A stretch of 64,000 nucleotides of DNA, taken from assembly GCA_029260515.1 (NCBI GenBank), contig JAJDDC010000070.1, forward strand, positions 248,001 through 312,000, in the 5' to 3' direction. The stretch comes from Phycisphaerales bacterium. GTDB lineage: Bacteria; Planctomycetota; Phycisphaerae; Phycisphaerales; UBA1924. Shown piece after piece: positions 7,351 through 15,517 of this stretch (position 1 is the first letter of the stretch; every line of letters starts with the position of its first letter). Under the pieces are notes generated by a model that made no database searches, was not told the origin of the DNA, and was given only the letters and a program-made list of their open reading frames with translations. Made by a program: the position numbers and the translations under genes.

Positions 7351-8535
7351 GTGGGCGCCTTCCTCTCTCGCTGGCTCTCGGAGTTCTGGACCATCTCGAT
7401 CGAATCGGGCGTGTGGCTGGTCGCGGGCTTCGTGCTCGCGGGCCTGATCCACACCCTGATCCCCAATGCGTGGATGGCCAAACACCTCGCCGGCCGCGGC
7501 GCCTGGCCCATCGCCAAGGCCAGCCTGCTGGGCATCCCCCTGCCCCTGTGCTCGTGCTCGGTGATCCCGGTGGCTGCGGGCCTGCGGCGCTCGGGCGCCT
7601 CGCGGGGCGCGTCCGCCGCCTTCACCATCTCCACGCCACAGACCGGCGAGGAGTCCATCCCGCTGACCTGGGCGTTGTTCGGGCCCGTGTTCGCGCTGGT
7701 GCGCCCGGTCATCGCCGTCGCGACGGCGTTCACCGCCGGCGCCCTCATCGAGTTGCTCGCGCCCTCCCACGAGCGCGAAGATGAGCCCAACGACTCTGCC
7801 TTGACGAGCCCCCGGCGCAAGCCGGGGGACACGGGAGACACGCCGCGCGAGTGCCGCGCAACGCACGCCGGGTCCCCTCGCTCGCGCGAGGGGCTCGTTG
7901 AAGGCAAAGCGTGCGGGCACGGGTGTGCGGACGAGTCGTCCGGGCCGCGCTCCCTGCCATCTCGCCTCGTCGAGGCGCTCCGCTTCGGCCTGGTCACCAT
8001 GCCCAAGGACCTCGCGCCCTGGCTGCTCGTTGGGCTCGTGCTCTCGGCCCTGATCGGCGCCGCCATCCCCGATGACTGGATCGAGTCCAACATCGGCACC
8101 GGGATCGTCCCGATGCTCATGATGCTGCTCGTGGGCCTGCCCCTGTACATCTGCGCCACCTCGACGACCCCGGTCGCGTTCACGCTGGTCGCGGCGGGCT
8201 TGTCGCCGGGCGCCGCCCTCGTCCTGCTGCTCGCGGGCCCCGCGACGAACATGGCGACCATGGCCTGGGTCGTCAAGGACCTGGGCAAGCGGGCGCTGGC
8301 GATCTACCTGGTCGTCATCGCGGTCTTCGCCGTCGCGTGCGGCCTCGCGTTCGACGCGCTGCTCGTCGGCACGATCCGCCTGGCCGAGACCGGCCCCCTC
8401 CACGAGCACGCGGCGGCCTCCGCCGTGCAGATCTCGGGGGCGATCGCCCTCATCGCGATGCTGCTTCTTGCCCTCGGGCTCCGCTACATCCCACCAATGC
8501 TCGGCGCCAAGCGCCACGCCGAGGCGCACGCGTAG
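7351..8535 (+). CDS. SO_0444/ArsP-like metal efflux permease
   Basis: A polytopic membrane protein of about 394 aa (GTG at 7351; GTG 7342 also possible). It is built as two membrane halves around a hydrophilic loop. Family signatures are visible: PLPLCSCSVIPVA in the first half followed by STPQTGEESIP, and LPLYICATSTTPVA plus AGPATNMAT in the second half. These mark the putative heavy-metal permease group related to ArsP/SO_0444, with export of Cu/Zn or arsenicals suggested by family and not by context. The central loop (about residues 152-182) is encoded by an in-frame REP-like repeat pair, followed by the Cys/His cluster ACGHGCADE that may bind metal. Confidence 0.8.
   Translation: MGAFLSRWLSEFWTISIESGVWLVAGFVLAGLIHTLIPNAWMAKHLAGRGAWPIAKASLLGIPLPLCSCSVIPVAAGLRRSGASRGASAAFTISTPQTGEESIPLTWALFGPVFALVRPVIAVATAFTAGALIELLAPSHEREDEPNDSALTSPRRKPGDTGDTPRECRATHAGSPRSREGLVEGKACGHGCADESSGPRSLPSRLVEALRFGLVTMPKDLAPWLLVGLVLSALIGAAIPDDWIESNIGTGIVPMLMMLLVGLPLYICATSTTPVAFTLVAAGLSPGAALVLLLAGPATNMATMAWVVKDLGKRALAIYLVVIAVFAVACGLAFDALLVGTIRLAETGPLHEHAAASAVQISGAIALIAMLLLALGLRYIPPMLGAKRHAEAHA
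7805..7897. repeat. Family B repeat pair inside a coding frame
   Basis: Two hairpin-forming arms in inverted arrangement: CGAGCCCCCGGCGCAAGCCG and its completion at 7805-7830, and GTCCCCTCGCTCGCGCGAGG with its completion at 7872-7897. The outer ends are CGAGCC and GGCTCG. The same design occurs at 13811-13882 between genes. The 93-bp span is a multiple of three and lies in the hydrophilic loop of the permease gene, where it adds about 31 codons without breaking the frame. Confidence 0.6.
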
Positions 8536-8592
8536 CGGGTGGGTGCGAACGCGCAGTGCACGAAGACTCATCAAAGGAATATGCGGCAGAAC

Positions 8593-8682
8593 GAGCCCGG
8601 AGCGTGAGCGACGGGTCCGGGAGATGCACAATGCGCGGCGGGCGCCACGCCGGCTGGACCCGTCGCTGACGCTCAGGGCTCA
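8593..8682. repeat. REP/BIME-like repeat, family A (no transposase)
   Basis: The left arm (8593-8618) begins GAGCCCGGAGCGTGAGCGAC. The right arm (8656-8682) is its inverted copy with two differences over 26 bases. About 37 bases separate them. The arms match the repeats that flank the transposase gene at 21.4-22.0 kb, so this is probably a non-autonomous unit moved by that type of enzyme. It lies between the convergent permease and leucyl aminopeptidase genes. No gene is visible in 8536-8738. Confidence 0.7.
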
Positions 8683-8738
8683 AGCCCCGCGACATCTACT
8701 TCGAGCCCTTCGTGACCTTCGCGTTCAAGCGGTATACG

Positions 8739-10223
8739 TCACCCCGCCAGCAGCTCAGCAAGCAGCCTCGCCCCGAACCCGGTCGGCCCGCAGACGATCG
8801 GACCCCGGTCCTTGTCCGTCGCGTGCGTCCCCGCGATGTCGATGTGCGCCCAGGGGATGCCCTCCTTGACGAAGTAGCTCAGGAACGCGGCGCCCTGGAT
8901 CGGGTGCGCCTCGCGCACCGGCGCCGAGTTCACCACGTCCGCGACCGGCGACTTCATCATGTCCCGGTACTCCTGGTGGTGCGGCAGGCGCCAGACCCGC
9001 TCGCCGGACCGATCCGCCGCCCCCTCGATCTGCCCCCGCAGACCGTCGTCGTCGCACCACATGCCGCAGTACGTCGAGCCCAGCGCGACCACGACACCGC
9101 CCGTCAGCGTCGCCATGTCCACGATGAAGCCGGGCTTCTCCTTGTCGCACGCCCAGCACAGCGCGTCGGCCAGCACCAGGCGCCCCTCGGCGTCCGTGTT
9201 CGTCACCTCGACCGTCACGCCGTTGCGGAACGTGATCACGTCGTCCGGGCGGTACGCGTCGTCGGAGATCGAGTTCTCGGCGCACGCGAGCAGCGCGACG
9301 ACCTTCCGCTTGGGCTTGATGACGTTGGCGATCGCGTGCATCGCGCCGATGACGGCGCACCCGCCGTCCTTGTCGCGCTTCATGCCCTTCATCCCGCCGC
9401 CGACCTTGATCGAGAGCCCGCCCGAGTCGTACGTCATCGTCTTGCCGACGAGAACCGCGGGCGCGCCCCTCGCGCCGCCCTTGGGCGTGTACTCGAGCCT
9501 GATCAGGCACGGCGGGTGCACGCTGGCCTTCCCGACGTTGATCAGGCCCTGCATCTTCTCTTTGACGAGCTGCTCGCCCTTGACCACCCGGCAGCTGAGC
9601 GTGTCGAACTGACGCGCCAGCTTCTGGCACTGCTGGGCCATGTACGACGTCGTCGCGACGTTGGGGGGCGTCTGGCTGAGCGTCCGCGTCAGGTTCGCCG
9701 CCTCGCCGAGGGCCAGGCCCCGCTTGAGGCCCGCCGCGAAGTCGCGGTCGTCGGCCTGCACGCCCAGCTTGCCCCGGTCCTTGCCGTTGGCGGCGGACCC
9801 CTTGAACTCGTCGCAGACCCAGCCGATCAGCCCGAGCCCCTCGCCGAAGTCCTGGCCCGCCCGCTCCTCGTCGATCGCGCGAGAGAGCGAACCGAGCGCG
9901 CCGCCCAGCGCGACCTTGACCGAGGGTGTCTTGGACGACGCCAGCGCCCGCCCGACCGCGCCCGCGACAAGCCGGAGGTCGCCCGTCTGAAACTTGGCCT
10001 TGTCGCCCAGCCCGACAATGAGCACGCGCTCGAAGCCCTTGGAAGGGAACGCGCCGACGACCGAGCCCAGCTCGCCCGAGGCCTCGCCCCGCTTGCCGGC
10101 GGCCGCGATCGAGCCGTCCGTGTCGAGCGACAGCGTCGCCTTGTCGAGCTTCTGACCCTTGAACTGCCCAACGACGAGGGCCTTGGGCGCGGTGCGACCG
10201 CCAACAACAATCGATGAGAACAT
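8739..10223 (-). CDS. pepA: Leucyl aminopeptidase (M17 family)
   Basis: A 494-aa metallo-aminopeptidase that removes N-terminal residues from peptides in the cytoplasm, usually as a hexamer with two metal ions. The start at ATG 10223 (MFSSIVVGG) follows a GGAGG ribosome site. The N-terminal macro-like domain covers about the first 170 residues. The catalytic domain contains VGKTMTYDSGGLSIK (family norm GKGITFDSGG), a Met/Gly-rich MKGMKRDKDGG segment and the signature NTDAEGRLVLAD. The Lys, Asp and Glu metal and catalytic positions are present. It is transcribed away from the HIT gene that starts 134 bases beyond. Confidence 0.95.
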   Translation of the reverse strand: MFSSIVVGGRTAPKALVVGQFKGQKLDKATLSLDTDGSIAAAGKRGEASGELGSVVGAFPSKGFERVLIVGLGDKAKFQTGDLRLVAGAVGRALASSKTPSVKVALGGALGSLSRAIDEERAGQDFGEGLGLIGWVCDEFKGSAANGKDRGKLGVQADDRDFAAGLKRGLALGEAANLTRTLSQTPPNVATTSYMAQQCQKLARQFDTLSCRVVKGEQLVKEKMQGLINVGKASVHPPCLIRLEYTPKGGARGAPAVLVGKTMTYDSGGLSIKVGGGMKGMKRDKDGGCAVIGAMHAIANVIKPKRKVVALLACAENSISDDAYRPDDVITFRNGVTVEVTNTDAEGRLVLADALCWACDKEKPGFIVDMATLTGGVVVALGSTYCGMWCDDDGLRGQIEGAADRSGERVWRLPHHQEYRDMMKSPVADVVNSAPVREAHPIQGAAFLSYFVKEGIPWAHIDIAGTHATDKDRGPIVCGPTGFGARLLAELLAG

Positions 10224-10356
10224 GCGAGCCTCCTGAGCCGCCGAGCGCAGGAGGGCGCCGGGGGAGTGAGGATACCCCCCGCCCCGCCCGCGGATATCCG
10301 CCGCGCAACCCACAACTCGTGTTTCACCCCGTCGGGCCGCCCGTAAACTCACGACG

Positions 10357-10917
10357 ATGCCCGACCAGACGCCCCAGCACCCCGCCCCCAACCCCGCCTC
10401 GATCTGGGCGCCATGGCGCCTGGGCTACCTCGAGAGCCTCGACGAAGACGGCCCGCCCGCATCGCCCGCCAGCCCCACCGGGTGCTTCCTCTCGGATTAC
10501 TGGCTCGCCCCGGACGACGACGAGAAGAACCACGTCATCGTCCGCACCGACGACGGCATGATCCTGCTCAACGCCTACCCCTACGCCAACGGGCACCTCA
10601 TGGTCGCCCTGGGCGAAGGGCGACCCACCCTGCTCGACTACACGCCCGAGCAGCGGGCGGCTTTGTGGCGCCTCGTGGACACCGCCGCGGCGCTCATGCA
10701 CGCGACCCTCGAGCCCCAGGGCATCAACATCGGCATCAACCAGGGGCGTGCCGCGGGCGCGGGCGTGCCCGGGCACCTGCACGTGCACCTTGTCCCCCGC
10801 TGGGCGGGGGACGTGAACTTCATCACCGCCGTCGGGCAGGTCCGCGTGATCCCCAGTGCGCTCGAACAGATGGGCGAACGGTACCGCGGCGCATGGTCCA
10901 AGCTGGATGCAAAGTAG
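10357..10917 (+). CDS. HIT family nucleotide hydrolase
   Basis: A 186-aa histidine-triad protein, of the group that includes Ap4A hydrolases and phosphorylases. The triad is visible as H140-L-H142-V-H144 in GHLHVHLVPRW. Upstream are the typical NAYPYANGHLMV strand (residues 72-83) and GINIGINQGRAAGAGVPG. The N-terminal WAPWRLGYL is typical of the Ap4A-type branch. The substrate cannot be fixed from sequence. Its end is 12 bases from the stop of the convergent PilZ gene. Confidence 0.92.
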   Translation: MPDQTPQHPAPNPASIWAPWRLGYLESLDEDGPPASPASPTGCFLSDYWLAPDDDEKNHVIVRTDDGMILLNAYPYANGHLMVALGEGRPTLLDYTPEQRAALWRLVDTAAALMHATLEPQGINIGINQGRAAGAGVPGHLHVHLVPRWAGDVNFITAVGQVRVIPSALEQMGERYRGAWSKLDAK

Positions 10918-10929
10918 AGGCCGGGCGCC

Positions 10930-11268
10930 TCAGGCCGCCATGCGCATGTCGCACCGCACGCCCAACCGCCACCCCTCGCCGTCGCGGTCGCACCGTGCGA
11001 CGACGCCCGTGCGTCCGGGCATGACCTCGCCGTGGAAGTACAGGCGGACGGCCGCCCCCGGCATCGCGGGTTTCTCGCTGCGGATCCCCACGCCGTGCTC
11101 CGAGGCGTCGAGCAGCTCGACGGGCGCGAGTATCGGCATCTGCCCCTGCTCGCGGATCGTGACGATCGCCCGCCCGCCCGCGGGCTGGCGGCTCTCGAGC
11201 CGGCGCTCCGGCTTCCAGGGCTTGGGCTCGATCATCGGGGCGAAGCGGATGGACGCGTTCGTGCTCAC
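10930..11268 (-). CDS. PilZ domain protein
   Basis: A 112-aa single-domain protein. The c-di-GMP-binding signature is visible: the basic cluster RRLESR at residues 22-27 and the D/N-x-S-x-x-G motif as DASEHG at residues 54-59. These two motifs normally clamp intercalated c-di-GMP. The listed start is GTG 11268; an in-frame ATG about 11 codons in (MIEPKPWKP) would keep the whole domain. It is convergent with the HIT gene and lies downstream of the DAHP synthase start region. The target of the signal is unknown. Confidence 0.85.
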   Translation of the reverse strand: MSTNASIRFAPMIEPKPWKPERRLESRQPAGGRAIVTIREQGQMPILAPVELLDASEHGVGIRSEKPAMPGAAVRLYFHGEVMPGRTGVVARCDRDGEGWRLGVRCDMRMAA

Positions 11269-11322
11269 ACACGCGATATCGGGCCACAGTGAGCCCGACT
11301 GAAGGCGTCTTTCCCCGCCGCA

Positions 11323-12765
11323 TCAGGCCGGGGGTGCTGTCCCGCCGTTGGCCCCCGATCCCAGCGCCCCGGCCAGCAGGAACGCCAGCTCCAGGCTCTG
11401 GGCGTAGTTCAGCCTGGGGTCGCAGGGCGAGGCGTAGTTGAGGCCCAGGTCCTCCTCGCGGACCCCCGAGGCCCCCCCGATGCACTCGGTCACATCCTCG
11501 CCCGTCAGCTCGAAGTGGACCCCGCCGAGGACGGTCCCGGCGTCCTTGTGGACCTCAACGCTGGTCTCGAGTTCCGCGAGGATCGCGTCGAACGAGCGCG
11601 TCTTGACCCCGCCCTTGGTGGTGATGCCGTTGCCGTGCATCGGGTCGGACATCCACAGCACCGTCCGCCCTTCGCGGCTTACGCGCTCGAGCAGGGGCGG
11701 GAGCGCGTCGTTCACGTTCTGCGCGCCCATCCGCGTGATGAGCACGATCTTGCCCGCACGGTCCTGCGGGTTGAGCGCGTCGAGCAGCCCGACCAGCTCG
11801 TCGCCGGAGATGCCGGCGCCGACCTTGACGCCGACCGGGTTCTCGATGCCCCGGAAGAACTCGACGTGTGCGCCATCGAGCGAACGGGTCCGCTCGCCGA
11901 TCCACGGCAGGTGCGTGGTCAGGTCCCACCACCCCGCCTTGCGCGGCACACCCCGCGTCTGCGCGGACTCGTATATGAGATTCAGCCCCTCGTGGCTCGT
12001 GTAGAACTCCACGCGCGTCAGGTCCTCGACGCTCTGCTCGCCCAGCGCCTCCATGAACCGGAGCCCGTCGGCCAGCGTCTCGGACATCCGCCGGTACTGC
12101 GCCAGACGCTCGGGGCTCAGGTCCGCGTGCTCGAAGAAGCTCAGGTCCCAGTACTCGGGGTGGTGCAGGTCGGCGAACCCGCCCTCGAGCAGCGACCGGA
12201 TGAAGTTGAGCGTCATCGCCGCGTGCTGGTACCCCCGGACCATCAGGTGCGGGTCGGGGTTCCTCGCCCCGGCCTCGAAGGGCGCCTCGTTGACCAGGTC
12301 CCCGAAGTAGCTGGGCAGGGTCACGGGCTTGCCGTCGATCTCGCGGGTCTCGGTCGGGCTCGATCTGGGCTTCGCGTACTGGCCCGCGAACCGCCCGACC
12401 CGGGTCACGGGCATCTTGAGCCCGTGGACCATCACCAGCGACATCTGGAGCAGGATCTTGAGCTTGCTCGCGATCAGGCCCGGGCGGCAGTCGGCGAGGG
12501 TCTCGGCGCAGTCCCCGCCCTGGAGGATGAACCGACGCCCCGCCTGGGCCTGGGCGATCTCGTCCCGGAGGCGCTCAACTTCCCAGCTCGTGACCAAGGG
12601 AGGCAGCGCGCCGAGCTTGCGGGTCGCCCGATCGACCGCGGCGCGGTCGGTGTAGCGCACCTGCTGCGGGTCGAGACGCCCGCGCCACGAGTCGGGCGAC
12701 CAGGCGCCAGCGCCGCCGGATCCGCCCGTGTCACGCGGGTTTTTGCCGCTCGGTCCGGTCATCAT
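11323..12765 (-). CDS. Class II 3-deoxy-7-phosphoheptulonate synthase
   Basis: A 480-aa enzyme catalysing the first shikimate-pathway step, condensing phosphoenolpyruvate with erythrose 4-phosphate. It is the plant/actinobacterial type II form. Diagnostic stretches are FILQGGDCAETL with the metal-binding Cys, GRFAGQYAKPRSS, YTSHEGLNLIYE, LWMSDPMHGNG, GGVHFELTGEDVTEC and CDPRLNYAQSLELAF near the C-terminus. Two ATG codons in tandem (12765 and 12762) form the start. No other aromatic biosynthesis genes are adjacent. Confidence 0.96.
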   Translation of the reverse strand: MMTGPSGKNPRDTGGSGGAGAWSPDSWRGRLDPQQVRYTDRAAVDRATRKLGALPPLVTSWEVERLRDEIAQAQAGRRFILQGGDCAETLADCRPGLIASKLKILLQMSLVMVHGLKMPVTRVGRFAGQYAKPRSSPTETREIDGKPVTLPSYFGDLVNEAPFEAGARNPDPHLMVRGYQHAAMTLNFIRSLLEGGFADLHHPEYWDLSFFEHADLSPERLAQYRRMSETLADGLRFMEALGEQSVEDLTRVEFYTSHEGLNLIYESAQTRGVPRKAGWWDLTTHLPWIGERTRSLDGAHVEFFRGIENPVGVKVGAGISGDELVGLLDALNPQDRAGKIVLITRMGAQNVNDALPPLLERVSREGRTVLWMSDPMHGNGITTKGGVKTRSFDAILAELETSVEVHKDAGTVLGGVHFELTGEDVTECIGGASGVREEDLGLNYASPCDPRLNYAQSLELAFLLAGALGSGANGGTAPPA

Positions 12766-13021
12766 CGCGCGTCCCGCTCCCGATCATTGCTCGCGTGCCG
12801 TCGTAGATCATTGCCGCGCCGACCACGCCCCGATGGGAGCCCGGCGACGCGCCGGCCACGCCCGCGCTCGGCTCGTCGGGCCATGCCCTTGTGCCCGGTG
12901 TGAGGAATTCGCACGCAGAAATTGATCCCGGACCCGTTTTGTGTCGATTCGGGCGGGCGATATCTCTTCTCCCCGTCTCGGACGTGTGGGGAGAACACTT
13001 TCCCCAACGGAGAACACAGCA

Positions 13022-13690
13022 ATGCCGACACGCACCAAATCCCACAGCAAAACGAAGCGAGCCCCGGCCCGCAAGACCGGCGCCCGCAAGAGCGCCACCC
13101 GCAAGTCCACAACCAAGAAGCCCTCGGCCAAGAAGCCCGCCTCCAAGGCCCGCAAGACCACCACCAAGGCCTCCGCCTCCAAGCCCCGCAAGGCCTCCAC
13201 CACCAAGCGCAAGACCACCACCACCGCCAAGCGCAAGACCTCGACCACCGCGAAGCGCAAGACCACCACCTCGGCCAAGCGCAAGCCCGCGGCCGCGACC
13301 AAGCGCAAGACCACCACCGCCTCCAAGCGCAAGCCCACGACCGCCGCGAAGCGGAAGACCACCACGACCGCCTCCAAGCGCAAGACCGCGACCGCCGCCA
13401 AGCGCAAGACCGTCGGCGCCAAGCGGACCACCGCCAAGCGCACCGCCGGCCGCAAGACCGCCAAGCCCACGGCCCGCAAGTCCTCGACCCGCAAGTCCAC
13501 CACCGCGAAGCCGACCGCCCGCAAGAGCTCGGCCCGCAAGACCGCCCGCAAGTCGCCCATCAAGGCGACCGCGAAGCGCACCACCAAGGCCCGCAAGACC
13601 AGCCCGGCCCGCAAGCCCGCGGCCAAGCGCAACGTCGTCCGCCGCATCGGCTCGACCGGCGCCCGCCGCACGGTCCGCAAGGCCGCCTGA
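13022..13690 (+). CDS. Histone H1-like / nucleoid-associated basic protein
   Basis: A 222-aa protein of extreme composition, almost entirely Lys, Ala, Thr, Arg and Ser with very few acidic residues. The middle is built of KRKTT-type units spaced about every nine residues (TTTTAKRKTSTTAKRK), and the C-terminal part of ARKS/TARK repeats. This matches the AlgP/Hc1/H1-tail-like proteins that bind DNA non-specifically. I chose ATG 13022 (MPTRTKSHS) with GGAG ten bases upstream over the longer frame from 12941. A strong intrinsic terminator follows, so it is probably monocistronic. Repeat number is likely to vary between strains. Confidence 0.85.
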   Translation: MPTRTKSHSKTKRAPARKTGARKSATRKSTTKKPSAKKPASKARKTTTKASASKPRKASTTKRKTTTTAKRKTSTTAKRKTTTSAKRKPAAATKRKTTTASKRKPTTAAKRKTTTTASKRKTATAAKRKTVGAKRTTAKRTAGRKTAKPTARKSSTRKSTTAKPTARKSSARKTARKSPIKATAKRTTKARKTSPARKPAAKRNVVRRIGSTGARRTVRKAA

Positions 13691-13714
13691 GCGACAGCCC
13701 ATTCCATTGCTCCG

Positions 13715-13746
13715 AAAGCCGCGGGATTCCCATCCCGCGGCTTTTC
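13715..13746 (+). terminator. Intrinsic terminator of histone-like gene
   Basis: A hairpin of AAGCCGCGGGAT paired with ATCCCGCGGCTT, directly followed by a T run (CTTTTC). It begins 25 bases after the stop codon of the histone-like gene. This is one of the clearest rho-independent terminators in the window. Confidence 0.9.
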
Positions 13747-13810
13747 ATTGCGCACGCCCGCCGGGCCCATCCCGGAACACCCTCACAGGCGCGCGACCCA
13801 ATCACACAAC

Positions 13811-13883
13811 GAGCCCCCAGCGCGAGCTGGGGGAACCGGGAACTGTTGTGCATGGCCGTCTCCCCCAGCTCGCGCTGGGGGCT
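13811..13883. repeat. REP/BIME-like repeat, family B, intergenic copy
   Basis: Two inverted arms: GAGCCCCCAGCGCGAGCTGG completed at 13811-13834, and TCCCCCAGCTCGCGCTGGGG completed at 13861-13883. Each arm is itself a hairpin (CCCCCAGC with GCTGGGGG). The element lies between the convergent histone-like and glycosyltransferase genes. It has the same organisation as the copy inside the permease gene at 7805-7897. Confidence 0.75.
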
Positions 13884-13928
13884 TGCGTTCGGAGTGCTCC
13901 CCGTCAACCGGGCGCACACCCGTTTGAG

Positions 13929-15143
13929 TCAGGACGAAGAGACCCCCGCCGCCTCTTGGGTCTCGACCGTGTGGGGCATTGTCGGGCCCGCGCCCGCCTC
14001 TTGCACCGCACGCTCGTGCACGCTCCAGAAGTGCTCGAACGACTCGGCGAACCCGAACCCCTCCATGTACGCCCGCCCCGCCTCGCCCATACTGCGCCGG
14101 CGCTCGGGATCGCACGCCAGATCAACGATCCGGTCGATCCACGCCGCCGGGTCGCCCGCTGGGAGCACGAAGCCCGTCTCGCCGTCGCGGACGACCTCCT
14201 TGGGCCCGCCCATGTCGCTCACGAGCACCGGCAGCCCCGACGCCTGGCTCTCCATCACGACCTGCCCCAGCGTGTCGGTCGTCGAGGGGAAGACGAACAT
14301 GTCGCACGACGCGTAGATCGTGCTCAGCTCGTCGCCGTGCCGGAACCCGACGAAGCTCACGCGTGACCGCTTGAGCTCCTTGCCCATCCGCTCGCGGTAC
14401 GGCCCGTCGCCCACAACGATCAGCTCCGCCTCGACGCTGCGCTCTTCGCACCGCTTCTCGACCGACCGCCATATCCCTGTGAGCATCGGCAGGTTCTTTT
14501 CGACGCTCACCCGCCCGCACGAGAGCACCTTGACCGTGCCGCGTGAACTCCCCAGCCGGTCCCAGACACCCTCGTCGCGGAAGCGCGTGCCGAACCGCTG
14601 GTTGTCGAAGCCCGGGCGCAGGCGGACGATCCGCCCGCGGTCCATGCCCAGCGTCTCGAGCGAGTCGGCGTAGTCGGCGCTGCGTGTGAAGATCGACGCG
14701 AACCGCTTGTAGAACGCCCGCATGAACCACCTGCTCGTCTGCGTCAGCGCGCGGTCGTCGAACAACTGATCGATGTACGCGGGAAAGTCCGTGTGGTACA
14801 CGCCCAGCAGGGGCGCCCGCAGCCGCCGGGCCGCCAGCCACCCGGCCATCCCGACCGGGCCGGGCGTCGAGACATGGATCGCGTCGGGTTGCTCCTTGCC
14901 CGCGTGCCGCAGCATCGCGAGCAGCGGTGGCAGCGCCAGTTCGAGGTTCTCGTACCTGGGCATCTTGGTCGCGAAGATCGGCGCGAAGTTGCGGATGTTC
15001 TCTCCCTCCGGGCAGTCCATCCGCGTCGAGGTCACCACCTCCAGCTCGCGACCCGACTCGCGGGCCCGCTGGGCGGTGTTCTGGATGAACCGCGAGACGC
15101 CGTTGACGTCCGCGAGCGTGTCCGTGAACAGCATCACCTTCAT
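13929..15143 (-). CDS. Glycosyltransferase, GT4 family
   Basis: A 404-aa GT-B fold enzyme. The N-terminal half begins MKVMLFTDTLADVNGVSRF, typical of GT4 enzymes acting on lipids or cell-surface sugars. The C-terminal half has the nucleotide-sugar region GRVSVEKNLPML, VVGDGPYRERM and FPSTTDTLGQVVMESQASG. In that last motif Asp replaces the first Glu of the usual E-x7-E, a variant common in the diacylglycerol glucosyltransferase/mannosyltransferase branch. Start ATG 15143 has only a weak GAGGGGC site. Donor and acceptor cannot be read from sequence. No other cell-surface genes adjoin it. Confidence 0.85.
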   Translation of the reverse strand: MKVMLFTDTLADVNGVSRFIQNTAQRARESGRELEVVTSTRMDCPEGENIRNFAPIFATKMPRYENLELALPPLLAMLRHAGKEQPDAIHVSTPGPVGMAGWLAARRLRAPLLGVYHTDFPAYIDQLFDDRALTQTSRWFMRAFYKRFASIFTRSADYADSLETLGMDRGRIVRLRPGFDNQRFGTRFRDEGVWDRLGSSRGTVKVLSCGRVSVEKNLPMLTGIWRSVEKRCEERSVEAELIVVGDGPYRERMGKELKRSRVSFVGFRHGDELSTIYASCDMFVFPSTTDTLGQVVMESQASGLPVLVSDMGGPKEVVRDGETGFVLPAGDPAAWIDRIVDLACDPERRRSMGEAGRAYMEGFGFAESFEHFWSVHERAVQEAGAGPTMPHTVETQEAAGVSSS

Positions 15144-15204
15144 CGCCCGCCCCTCGCCCGTTGCCCCGGTCTCGCGATCGAGACGACGCGGGAACGGGCG
15201 TTCC

Positions 15205-15233
15205 TTGTTCTGGTGGAAGAGTCTGACAAGATA
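15205..15233 (+). promoter_or_regulatory. Possible sigma70-type promoter for plus-strand RNA
   Basis: TTGTTC (15205-15210), a 17-base spacer and AAGATA (15228-15233). The match is partial. It is listed because a plus-strand terminator with no gene in front of it lies about 190 bases downstream. In this G+C-rich sequence such AT-richer hexamers are uncommon but can occur by chance. Confidence 0.2.
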
Positions 15234-15384
15234 CGTCGCACAGTCGCACGACGGATCTCGCCGACGCCCGGGCCCGCCCGTCTCACGCGTGCTGATCCGC
15301 CCGGTCAGGCTCGGCCTGCCACGCGCCGAGGCGCGAATACTCGCCGCCCGGGGAGGGTTGACCGAGTGAACCCAGCCCCCCCTG

Positions 15385-15430
15385 ACGCCCGCGCTGCTCC
15401 TCTCGAGGACGGCGCGGGTGTCCTCTTTTT
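15385..15430 (+). terminator. Intrinsic terminator without upstream gene
   Basis: Stem ACGCCCGCGC (15385-15394) pairs with GCGCGGGTGT (15412-15421) with one G-T wobble, enclosing an inner CCTC/GAGG hairpin, and is followed by CCTCTTTTT (15422-15430). It is orientated to stop plus-strand transcription, but no plus-strand gene lies between 13690 and here. It probably ends a small RNA. Confidence 0.65.
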
Positions 15431-15477
15431 GGTCGGGCCCTGGCTTCGGGGACTGGTCCCGCCCGGCGTGCAGGGCG

Positions 15478-15517
15478 CAGAAAATACCCCGTGCCGAGGG
15501 GTCGGTCGGCACGGGGT
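15478..15517 (-). terminator. Intrinsic terminator, minus strand, without upstream gene
   Basis: A perfect 11-bp stem, ACCCCGTGCCG (15486-15496) with CGGCACGGGGT (15507-15517), with a 10-base loop. On the minus strand it is followed by ATTTTCTG. It would end a transcript that starts between 15517 and 15783, where no gene is visible. It could alternatively be an attenuator ahead of the glycosyltransferase gene. Confidence 0.6.

Noticed and set aside
12941-13021. N-terminal extension of the histone-like protein
   Set aside because: The extra 27 residues are not basic and precede a well-spaced GGAG before ATG 13022.
15240-15430. SRP (4.5S) RNA candidate, because of GGTCAGGCTCGG on the plus strand
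   Set aside because: The conserved GGAAGGNAGCA part of the SRP loop is missing and the flanks do not pair as required.
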